A stretch of 6,873 nt of DNA from Cyanobacteriota bacterium (lineage in GTDB: Bacteria; Cyanobacteriota; Cyanobacteriia; Phormidesmidales; Phormidesmidaceae). A program made the translations under genes and the position numbers. The stretch is from positions 1 through 6,873 of the forward strand of contig JAIXUR010000223.1 in the NCBI GenBank assembly GCA_027483425.1, written 5' to 3'. Shown in pieces: positions 1 to 6,400 of this stretch. Below the pieces are notes generated by a model. That model was not told the DNA's origin, searched no databases, and saw only the letters and a program-made list of their open reading frames with translations. How positions within the stretch are numbered: position 1 is the stretch's first letter; each line of letters opens with the position of its first letter.

Positions 1-346
1 TCACCGGATCGCCGGTCAGGGCCAAGATATTGCGCAGCCCCAGGGCGTGGACCCCGATCAAATCGGCCTGGAGGGCAATGCGGTTGCGATCGCGGCAGAC
101 CACCTGACACACCGCCTCTACCCCCTGCTGTTGCAGCAGCACCGCCGCTGCCCAAGACGACATTCGCATGACTGCTCGGCTGCCGTCGGTCACATTCACG
201 GCATGGACTCGACCCTTCAACAGCTGCCCCATGGCCAGCATGTGCTGTGGGTTGCCCCCCTTGGGCGGCATCACTTCCGCTGTGACCAGAAACTGGCCAG
301 CCTTGGCCGCTGTGCGCAGTTGATAACCTAGGGGTGCAGACGTCAA
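1..346 (-). CDS. Methylenetetrahydrofolate reductase (MetF) family protein, N-terminal part, cut by window edge
   Basis: Visible are 115 codons of the N-terminal half of a MetF-type TIM barrel, the fold that reduces 5,10-methylenetetrahydrofolate to 5-methyltetrahydrofolate with flavin for methionine synthesis. Residues 22-28 read TAEVMPP, where E24 aligns with the catalytic Glu of the E. coli MetF EFFPP motif. Residues 50-56 (VNVTDGS) form a core strand, and LALTGDPV near 108-115 matches the LRGD motif whose Asp is catalytic in E. coli. The TDGSRAVMRMSS segment is, from memory, typical of the cyanobacterial branch. The start is TTG at 344-346, because AGGAG (plus-strand 353-357) sits 6 nt upstream and no in-frame ATG lies in a better place; the first internal ATG (codon 26) would remove the catalytic Glu. 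It is on the same strand as trpS and downstream of it, with a 187-nt gap. The C-terminal part is outside the window, so whether this is the main MetF or a diverged paralogue is open. Confidence 0.85.
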   Translation of the reverse strand, partial: MTSAPLGYQLRTAAKAGQFLVTAEVMPPKGGNPQHMLAMGQLLKGRVHAVNVTDGSRAVMRMSSWAAAVLLQQQGVEAVCQVVCRDRNRIALQADLIGVHALGLRNILALTGDPV

Positions 347-352
347 AGGGGT

Positions 353-357
353 CTCCT
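353..357 (-). promoter_or_regulatory. Shine-Dalgarno AGGAG for the MetF-like gene
   Basis: Read on the minus strand this is AGGAG, 6 nt before a TTG codon. It decides the TTG start for the MetF-like gene, which has no suitable ATG nearby. Confidence 0.7.
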
Positions 358-443
358 GGGGAGGGGGCAAGGGTGGGTACAGTGTCGGGTTTGCGGGGGT
401 GGGTTTACGGTATGGGGTTTAGGGTTTACGGGGTCGGGCATGG
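355..443. repeat. G-rich / C-rich tract with degenerate GGGTTTACGG repeats
   Basis: The plus strand carries a dense series of G runs of three to five bases. The motif GGGTTTACGG appears exactly at 401-410 and 422-431, with variants at 387-396 (GGGTTTGCGG) and 414-424. The minus strand, which is the RNA sense for the flanking genes, is correspondingly C-rich and nearly lacks G, so this part of a MetF-like leader transcript would be weakly structured. On the plus strand the runs fit a G-quadruplex pattern. No protein-coding signal is seen. The function is unknown. Confidence 0.6.
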
Positions 444-474
444 GGCCATCCGGCTTGAACCAGGTCTGATGGCC
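444..474. other. Inverted repeat GGCCATC...GATGGCC downstream of trpS
   Basis: Perfect 7-bp arms at 444-450 and 468-474 enclose a 17-nt loop. On the minus strand it lies 60 to 90 nt past the trpS stop and about 100 nt before the MetF-like start. No T run follows on the minus strand, so it is not a classical intrinsic terminator. It could be a processing or attenuation hairpin, or chance. Confidence 0.35.
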
Positions 475-502
475 TGCTCCTCCAAATCCCTTGAGAAGAC
501 CT

Positions 503-508
503 AGTATA
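503..508 (-). promoter_or_regulatory. Possible -10 box TATACT for the MetF-like gene
   Basis: The minus strand reads TATACT (five of six matches to TATAAT) about 157 nt upstream of the MetF-like TTG start. No convincing -35 hexamer sits 16 to 18 nt further upstream; that position falls within the 17-bp tandem duplication. If real, it gives a leader of roughly 150 nt containing the inverted repeat and the C-rich tract. The match is short and may be chance. Confidence 0.2.
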
Positions 509-540
509 TCTGACCGCTACAGCTATCTGACCGCTACAGC
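507..540. repeat. Perfect 17-bp tandem duplication across the trpS stop codon
   Basis: TATCTGACCGCTACAGC occurs twice head to tail with no mismatch (507-523 and 524-540). The right-hand copy contains the last codons and TAG stop of trpS (stop 534-536), so the left-hand copy is a duplicate of the gene's 3' end placed just beyond the stop. The reading frame is not affected. The perfect identity points to a recent slippage or duplication event. Confidence 0.9.
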
Positions 541-1544
541 GGTTGAGAGTAGCCCAGGGCATCTTTGACCCGCGCCAGGGTGGCGTTGGCGACCTCGCTC
601 GCTCGCTCGCGCCCGGTGCGCAGAATGCTTTCGAGATAGGCGCGATCGCCCATGAGTTCGTCAAACTTGGCCTGAATGGGTGCCAGGTGGGCCACCGCCG
701 TGTCGGCCAGCAGGGGCTTAAACTGGCCCCAGCCCATCTCCTGACATTCCGCCGCCACCGCCTCCTTGGTCTGCCCAGACAGCAGCATGTACAGGGTCAG
801 TAGGTTATGGCATTCGGGCCGGGCCGGGTCATCAAACCACAGCCCCCGCTCGGGGTCGGTCTTAGCCCGCTTAATTTTTTTGACGATCGCCTCCGGCGTA
901 TCGGTGAGGTCAATGCGGCTCTGGTCAGAGGGGTCTGACTTCGACATTTTCTTGGTGCCGTCGGTGAGGCTCATCACCCGGGCCCCCTCGGTGCGAATCA
1001 TGGGCTCGGGCACCTTGAGCACCGGATGCTCTTCGGTGCCAAATTGGAAATTGATCCGGTTGGCAATGTCGCGGGTCAGCTCCAGGTGCTGCTTCTGGTC
1101 TTCGCCCACGGGCACCAGGTCGGGCTCGTAGAGCAAGATATCGGCGGACTGGAGCACGGGGTAGTCGAGCAGGCCAATGCTGACGTTTTCCCCCTGCTTC
1201 ACGGCTTTTTCTTTGAACTGGATCATTCGCTCTAGCCAGTTGAGGGGAGTAATGCAGTTAAACAACCAGGCCAGCTCCGCGTGGGCCGATACATGGGACT
1301 GCACAAATAGGGTAGCCTGGTCAGGGTCGATGCCGCAGGCGATATAGGTAGCCGCCACTTTATAGGTATCTGAGGCCAGCCGGGTGGGGTCGTGGGGCAC
1401 CGTAATGGCGTGGAGATCGGCCATGAAGAGAAAGGCGTCGTATTCTTCTTGGAGGTCAACCCAGTTGCGAATGGCCCCCAGGTAGTTGCCCAGGTGCAGG
1501 TTGCCCGTCGGCTGAATGCCTGAAAGAATGCGCTGTTTGGCCAT
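534..1544 (-). CDS. trpS: Tryptophanyl-tRNA synthetase
   Basis: A complete 336-residue class I aminoacyl-tRNA synthetase that charges tRNA-Trp with tryptophan in the cytoplasm. The length is normal for bacterial TrpS. The HIGH-type motif is PTGNLHLGN at residues 12-20, and the second class I signature is KMSKS at 199-203. Tryptophan and adenylate pocket segments typical of TrpS are present, such as LDYPVLQSADILLY around 126-139 and VGEDQKQHLELTRDIA around 146-161. The ATG start is supported because MAKQRILSGIQPTG is the usual N terminus of this family. There is no clear Shine-Dalgarno; the upstream bases are a run of T. The C-terminal helix is encoded partly by a tetranucleotide repeat (594-609). 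It is divergent from the small gene at 1755 and upstream of the MetF-like gene. There is no sign of truncation or frameshift. Confidence 0.98.
   Translation of the reverse strand: MAKQRILSGIQPTGNLHLGNYLGAIRNWVDLQEEYDAFLFMADLHAITVPHDPTRLASDTYKVAATYIACGIDPDQATLFVQSHVSAHAELAWLFNCITPLNWLERMIQFKEKAVKQGENVSIGLLDYPVLQSADILLYEPDLVPVGEDQKQHLELTRDIANRINFQFGTEEHPVLKVPEPMIRTEGARVMSLTDGTKKMSKSDPSDQSRIDLTDTPEAIVKKIKRAKTDPERGLWFDDPARPECHNLLTLYMLLSGQTKEAVAAECQEMGWGQFKPLLADTAVAHLAPIQAKFDELMGDRAYLESILRTGRERASEVANATLARVKDALGYSQPL
594..609. repeat. (CTCG)4 tetranucleotide repeat inside trpS
   Basis: Four uninterrupted CTCG units (CGAG on the coding strand) encode part of the C-terminal helix of TrpS around residues 312-317 (RERASE). 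A one-unit change would shift the frame and alter only the last 20 or so residues. It is short and may simply reflect codon choice. Confidence 0.6.
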
Positions 1545-1632
1545 AGGTCAGAAAAAAAAGATGCGGCAATACAATGAAATGGTGGGCGAAACGGTGGGCG
1601 CTAAAGCCAGCAGACCCAGGAGAGAACCCCCT

Positions 1633-1728
1633 ATGAATCTACCCCAATCTCTGCCCGCCGCAGTAGCCAGACAACCGCCTTTCAGACTTCTTCCTGGCTG
1701 GAATCGATTAAATTGTTTAGATTTGTAA
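1633..1728 (+). CDS. Possible 31-codon leader ORF
   Basis: An ATG at 1633 is preceded by AGGAG (1618-1622) with a somewhat long 10-nt spacing and runs to TAA at 1726-1728, ending 26 nt before the next start. The product would begin MNLPQSLPAAVARQPPFRLL and is proline- and arginine-rich, with no recognisable domain. The only support is the ribosome-binding-like site and the position upstream of the 98-residue gene. Chance is likely. Confidence 0.15.
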   Translation: MNLPQSLPAAVARQPPFRLLPGWNRLNCLDL

Positions 1729-1743
1729 CATACCGACTATAGT
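1713..1743 (+). promoter_or_regulatory. Weak candidate promoter for the 98-residue gene
   Basis: TTGTTT (1713-1718) and TATAGT (1738-1743) resemble -35 and -10 boxes, but the 19-nt spacer is long. The -10 box lies only 11 nt from the ATG, so the transcript would be almost leaderless. This matches the lack of a Shine-Dalgarno before the gene, but the call is tentative. Confidence 0.25.
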
Positions 1744-1754
1744 TTTTTCTCCCT

Positions 1755-2051
1755 ATGAACCAGTCCCCTAATCTGTCGAGCCGCTTACAAGAGGCCATTC
1801 ACCTGGCCCGGCAGGTGCAGCAACACCCCGCCGCCGATCAAGCGTTTCAGTCGGTGCTGGGGGAGCTTGGCACCCAGAGCCCTGTGGCGGCTGAGCTGCT
1901 AGAGCAGCTGTGGCGGGAGTACATTGGCTCCCAGCGCTCTTCACAGTTTTGGGAGCAGATGTCTGAGGTGGAGAAGAACCTGTCCGATCGCATGAGCGAG
2001 AGCCACATTCAGCTGAAGCAAAACTATCTGCGACTGATGCAGGAGCAGTAG
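1755..2051 (+). CDS. Small helical protein of unknown function, 98 residues
   Basis: Not assigned to a named family. The protein has no cysteine, no signal peptide and no membrane segment. It looks almost wholly alpha-helical: helix-forming segments at about 8-24, 26-38, 43-62 and a long charged C-terminal helix at 62-98 with heptad-like spacing, suitable for a coiled coil or partner binding. The single break is the GTQSPVA turn at 39-45. Codon use and GC level match the neighbours, and the clean amphipathic pattern supports real coding. From memory it resembles a small conserved cyanobacterial hypothetical protein, but this is not verified. The ATG start has no clear Shine-Dalgarno. It is divergent from trpS and convergent with the REC-kinase gene, so context gives no functional hint. 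Confidence 0.75.
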   Translation: MNQSPNLSSRLQEAIHLARQVQQHPAADQAFQSVLGELGTQSPVAAELLEQLWREYIGSQRSSQFWEQMSEVEKNLSDRMSESHIQLKQNYLRLMQEQ

Positions 2052-2060
2052 GCAACAGCA

Positions 2061-2103
2061 GCGCTTTAGCGCCCCCGTAGGGGCGAACCGATGTGTTCGC
2101 CCC
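2061..2103. terminator. Stem-loop cluster between convergent genes; GGGGCGAA/TTCGCCCC inverted repeat
   Basis: Three hairpins can form in the 62-bp gap between the convergent genes: GCGCT-TT-AGCGC (2061-2072), CGCCCC-CGTA-GGGGCG (2070-2085), and a perfect 8-bp stem GGGGCGAA (2080-2087) with TTCGCCCC (2096-2103) around an 8-nt loop. The last two compete for the same bases. The preceding GTA makes the start read GTAGGGGCGAA, which from memory matches a dispersed palindromic intergenic repeat common in cyanobacteria. There is no T run, so a bidirectional transcription barrier or RNA-end stabiliser is inferred from position only. Confidence 0.5.
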
Positions 2104-2113
2104 CATCCCCGCC

Positions 2114-3400
2114 TTAGGGATTTGTCGGTAGGGTGATCACAAACTCGGTGTAGGAACCGGGCTCGGTCTTCACGTCTAAGGTGCCTTTGTGCTGGCCCAC
2201 AATAATATCGTGGGTCATGGATAGGCCTAATCCTGTGCCGTCGGAGGTGGGTTTGGTGGTAAAAAAGGGCTCAAAAATCTTGCTCTGATGTTCTAAGGGA
2301 ATGCCCATGCCGTTATCTCGGATCGAGATTTTTACGCCATGGTCTTGCCGCTGGGTCTGAACCGACAGGGTCGGGGTAAAGGCGTCTCCGAGCTGCTGCT
2401 GCTTTTTCTGAATGGCATACATGGCATTGTCAACAATATTGATGAAGGCGCGGCTGATTTCACTGGCCAATACCGCGACTGGCTCCAGGTTTGGATCGTA
2501 GTCCTTATCAATCTTGGCGGAAAACATGAGATCTTGGACTCGTTTGCCATGGAAGACCAGCTGAATGGACTCATCGAGCAATGCATTTAAATCTCTCAAT
2601 TGATAGGCATTGTCGCCCATGCGGGCATGCTGCATCATGTTGTGAATGATGCCCTCGGCCCGTTGACCGTGGTGATGAATGGCCACGGCATTTTCCTTGA
2701 GATCAGCTAGCAGGGTTTGAATGGACTCTAGGGCCTCTGGATCTAAGTGCTGGGCCTGGGCTTGCAGCTCTTCTGCCAAGTCGTCGGCTAACTCTGCGGA
2801 ACCTTCGGCATAGTTATTGACAAAATTGAGGGGATTCCGAATTTCGTGGGCAATGCCTGCGGTTAGGGCACCCAGGGCCGCCAGCTTTTCCCTGGCGATG
2901 ATTTGATCCTGGGCCATTTTTAAATTTTCTAGGGCCTTTTCTAGGGCGCTCTCTGCGGCCTTTCGCTGTTCAACTTCCTCGGCCAGGAGATCGTTTTGAT
3001 GCTGGAGGGCTCGGTTTAAATTTTGAATTTTGAGATGGGTGGTGACCCTGGCCAACACTTCCTCTTGCTGAAAGGGTTTGGTGATGTAGTCGACTCCGCC
3101 GACCTCAAAGGCCTTGACTTTGTCGTCAATGCTGTCTAAGGCACTGAGGAAGATCACGGGAATTGAATCGGTGCGGCGATCGCCCTTTAGCCGCTCACAG
3201 ACCTCATAGCCGTTCATCTCTGGCATGAGAATGTCGAGCAAGATCAGATCGGGGGGAGCCAATTGAGCGGCATCGATCGCTCGCTCGGCATCCAGCGATC
3301 GCCGCACCTTATAGCCTGCACCGGTCAGTATTTCTGACAGCAGGCGGAGGTTTTCGGGGCGGTCATCGACAATTAAAATATCTTCTCGCTGGTCTGTCAT
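2114..3400 (-). CDS. Response regulator receiver-histidine kinase protein (REC-HisKA-HATPase)
   Basis: A complete, soluble 428-residue two-component protein with a receiver domain in front of a kinase. REC spans about 7-125, with acidic D12/D13, phosphoacceptor D56 in LILLDILMP, S86 and K108 in the ITKPF motif, so all key residues are present. A coiled coil (about 126-172) links it to HisKA with H185 in the H-box AHEIRNPLNF. The HATPase domain has an N-box (N321, N325), G1 box DNGMGIP (362-368), F-box FEPFFTTK (376-383) and G2 box GTGLGL (388-393). There are no membrane segments, sensor domain or output domain, so it probably receives phosphate or a docking partner through REC and relays through H185. 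The ATG start is preceded by AAGGGG with 8-nt spacing. It lies 60 nt downstream of the hybrid kinase gene on the same strand, so co-transcription is likely. The partner and target are unknown. Confidence 0.95.
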   Translation of the reverse strand: MTDQREDILIVDDRPENLRLLSEILTGAGYKVRRSLDAERAIDAAQLAPPDLILLDILMPEMNGYEVCERLKGDRRTDSIPVIFLSALDSIDDKVKAFEVGGVDYITKPFQQEEVLARVTTHLKIQNLNRALQHQNDLLAEEVEQRKAAESALEKALENLKMAQDQIIAREKLAALGALTAGIAHEIRNPLNFVNNYAEGSAELADDLAEELQAQAQHLDPEALESIQTLLADLKENAVAIHHHGQRAEGIIHNMMQHARMGDNAYQLRDLNALLDESIQLVFHGKRVQDLMFSAKIDKDYDPNLEPVAVLASEISRAFINIVDNAMYAIQKKQQQLGDAFTPTLSVQTQRQDHGVKISIRDNGMGIPLEHQSKIFEPFFTTKPTSDGTGLGLSMTHDIIVGQHKGTLDVKTEPGSYTEFVITLPTNP

Positions 3401-3408
3401 GGCGATCG

Positions 3409-3414
3409 CCCCTT
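3409..3414 (-). promoter_or_regulatory. Shine-Dalgarno AAGGGG for the REC-kinase gene, adjoining a HIP1 site
   Basis: The minus strand reads AAGGGG 8 nt before the ATG at 3398-3400. The spacer is almost entirely an exact HIP1 octamer GCGATCGC (3402-3409), which overlaps the last G of the site. Confidence 0.55.
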
Positions 3415-3460
3415 GAACACAACACCGTAACCGCAGCCCTGGCGCAGATATTGCTGGCCG

Positions 3461-6400
3461 CTAGGCATCCGTCTCGCTGGCCTGGGCGGCGGTGGTCAGT
3501 GCCACCAGTTTATCTAACCGCAGGTCATCGACCCAGGCCTGTAGCGCCGCCAACAGTATTGACTGACCGGGCGGAATTTGCTCAAGACACTGGGTTACCA
3601 GGTCTTCGTCGGCCATGCGAGCGGCCTGGTGCAGTTGCTCGATCCAGGCGGGGGGCATGGTTTGCAGCGCCGCTATCAATGGGGCCAGGGCCGTCTCGGT
3701 GGCGTAGCTCGGCAGGGCCGGCGGAGCGGGAGTATCCTTTGGAGCCTGGTAGAGGTAGCTGACGCCCAGGTGCTCGGCCATTTTGTCGAACAGCAGGGCG
3801 GCGGTGGCGGGCTTGCAGATCAGATCATCACAGCCGGCCGCTAGAATGGCCTCGCGCTCATTGTCAAAGGCGCTGGCGGTCAGGGCCACAATTTTAGTGG
3901 GGTGGAGCATGGGCGACTGGGTGTCTTCTAGGGCGCGGATCTGGCGGGTGGCCCCATAGCCATCCATCACCGGCATGCGCATATCCATCCAGATCAGGTG
4001 GGGAGTCCACTGCTGCCATAGTCTGACGGCGGCTTGCCCATTTTCAGCCTCCTGCACCAATAGCCCAATGGAGCGCAGCAGCTTGACCAAAAACTGACGG
4101 TTTTCCCAATGGTCTTCGGCCACGAGAATGCGGTATTGCGGTTGGTTGGGGGCCAACCCCACCACCTTACGGTCTAGGGGCTGGGGCGGCAAATCGCTGG
4201 CGGCAACGGGCACCACCGGAATTTCGAAGAAAAAGGTGGCTCCCTCCCCAAGGCGGCTGAGCACCTGCAAGTCGCCTCCCATGAGGTGTACAAACTGTTG
4301 GCTAATGGGCAACCCCAGGCCCGTGCCCTCTTGGGCCGCTTGGCCCGCTCGGGTTTGAATGAAGGGCTTAAATAAGAACTCCTGCTCACTGGGATCAATG
4401 CCGGGGCCGGTATCTTGCACGGAGAATTGTAGATAAACGGCGGCTGAGGGTACGCCTAGGCCGTCTGGGGCCAGGGCATCTGGGGCTTCGGGGCGATGGG
4501 ATGTGGGGTCTACCTGCACGCGCAGGGTGACGCGGCCTGCCTGGGTAAATTTGATCGCATTGCTGAGCAAATTGGTCAGCACCTGGCGCAGCTTGTTCTC
4601 GTCGGTTTGAATGTAGCGGGGAAGTTGGGCCTCCCAGGGTATGGTCAGGGTTAACCCTTTGGATTGTGCCTTGAGGTGGAACAGCTCTTCGAGATGGTGG
4701 AACAGTTGCTGGAGGTCAAACTTGTTCAGGTTGAGGGTGGCGCGACCGGCTTCAATTTTAGACATTTCTAGAATGTCGTTAATCAACGTCAGCAGGTGTT
4801 GACCACTGCGGTTGATGATGTTGATTTGGTGCTGCTCGTCAACCGCCAGGGCCTCATTGCGGCCCAACAACTGGCTAAAGCCCAGAATGGCGTTGAGGGG
4901 CGTGCGCAGCTCGTGACTCATGTTAGACAGGAAGGTGCTCTTGGCGCGGCTGGCGGCTTCGGCGGCTTCCATGGCCTGTTGTAGATCGTGGGTGCGTTCG
5001 GTGACGCGCTGTTCGAGGCTGCTATTGATTTGGCGCAGTTCTTGCTCGAGGAGTTTGCGATCGGTGATGTCGTACACCGTCCCCACGACTCGGTAGACCT
5101 GCCCCTCGTCGTTAATCAGTGGGTTATAGGTGGTCAGCATCCAGCGGATTTGCTCCTGAAAAGTGAGGCATTCTTCAACGGTGAGGGGCTGCTGGGTGGC
5201 GATGCATTGGCCATAGCGGCGGAGAATTTCAGCGGCTTCATCGGCGGCAAAATGGTTTTGAATGGGTTTGCCTGCCACCTCTTCGGTGGTTTTGCCGATC
5301 AGCCCAGCCGTAGCGGGGTTCCAACCAGCCTGACGCACCTGGTGATCGGCCAAAACATCCGCCACAAAAATCGGTTGATTAACACCTTCATAAATGCTGC
5401 GGAGAAACTGTTCTTGCTCGCGCAGTTGGGCTTCGCCTCGTTTACGATCGCGGATATCGCGGCAAATCGTGGCCATACAGATCGGTTCGCCTGTCTGGGA
5501 ATCGTTGATCAAGAATAGGGTTTGGTCGGTAGCAATCGTTTCGCCCGTTTGTACATGTCGGAACATTGACTCGCCACGCCAATAGCCCTGCTGAATCAGA
5601 TGAGGCAGGGCTTCTTGCTGAAACCGCATCAACCCTTCTGGACTGAGGAAGGCTTCGACGGGCATCCCTACGAGAGCGCTGGAGGCTACGCCCATCAGTG
5701 CTTGCCCGGCTGCATTTAGGTAAAGCGATTCGCCAGTCATGGTCGCCAACCCGATCAGGTCGGTGCTGTTTTCGACGATCGCCGCCAGTTTTTGCAGTTC
5801 CAGTTCGGCCTGTTTGCGATCGGTAATATCCAGCGCCACCCCGACTATGCGTAGCCCAGCACCGCCGTCAGCGTCGACTACTTTGCCGCTGACGGACACC
5901 CAGCGCAGTTCGCCATCCAGGCGATGAATCCGGTATTCGATGTGGTAGGGCGATCGCGTGGCAAAGCTCTCGGCTAAGGCGGCAAACACCCGTTCCTGGT
6001 CATCTGCATACACCAGGTTGAGGAAGGCCTCGCGATCGCCGGGAAACGTGCCGGGGGCATAGCCAAAAATGGCTTCGGTATGCTCAGACCAAATACCGGA
6101 CTCTAGGCTCGATTCCCAGGTGCCCATGTTGGCGGCTTCTAGGGCGATTTGTAACCGCAATCGTTCGGACTCAAGCTGCTGCTCGGTTTGCTTGCGATCG
6201 CTAATATCTTCAACGATGCCGATATAGTACTGCGCTTCTCCGGCGCTATTGCGCACGAGCGAGACAGACAGATTGATCCAGACAATTGAGCCATCTGAGC
6301 GGTGATAGCGCTTTTCTAGCTCAAAGGTTGACAGGTCTCCAGCGATGAGTTGGCTAACCAGGGCCTGGTCCTTGGCCAAGTCGTCGGCATGGGTAATATC

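Larger units (their letters stand above)
1545..1754. other. Divergent intergenic region between trpS and the 98-residue gene
   Basis: A 210-bp spacer that should hold the start signals for both divergent genes. Its trpS-proximal end has a run of eight A (minus-strand T) just before the start codon. A 31-codon ORF (1633-1728) and an AT-rich stretch (1707-1747) are the only notable contents. No tRNA, terminator or known riboswitch is recognised. The trpS promoter could not be picked out with confidence. Confidence 0.6.

Noticed and set aside
47..331. 94-codon plus-strand ORF
   Set aside because: It is a shadow of the MetF-like gene on the minus strand, which shows conserved catalytic motifs.
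355..443. CRISPR array or telomere-like repeat
   Set aside because: The repeats are short, degenerate and unevenly spaced, with no unique spacers of constant length.
451..467. tRNA T-arm-like GGTTCAAGCC on the minus strand
   Set aside because: No acceptor stem, anticodon arm or CCA end can be folded around it.
1516..1728. 70-codon plus-strand ORF starting inside trpS
   Set aside because: Its first part is antisense to the trpS start. Only the internal ATG at 1633 has a ribosome-binding-like site, and that is listed separately with low confidence.
1725..1738. Possible NtcA site GTA-N8-TAC
   Set aside because: GTA at 1725-1727 is followed eight bases later by ACT, not TAC, so the consensus fails.
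2061..2103. Classical intrinsic terminator
   Set aside because: GC-rich stems are present, but no T run follows on either strand, so only a position-based terminator role is suggested.
1768..2106. 112-codon minus-strand ORF opposite the 98-residue gene
   Set aside because: The translation is low-complexity in Ala, Pro and Ser without helical pattern, and it runs through the hairpin region; the plus-strand reading is far more protein-like.
4988..5518. Long plus-strand ORF of 176 codons
   Set aside because: It lies wholly antisense to the hybrid kinase, whose translation there is clear PAS sequence; no ribosome-binding site or recognisable domain supports it.
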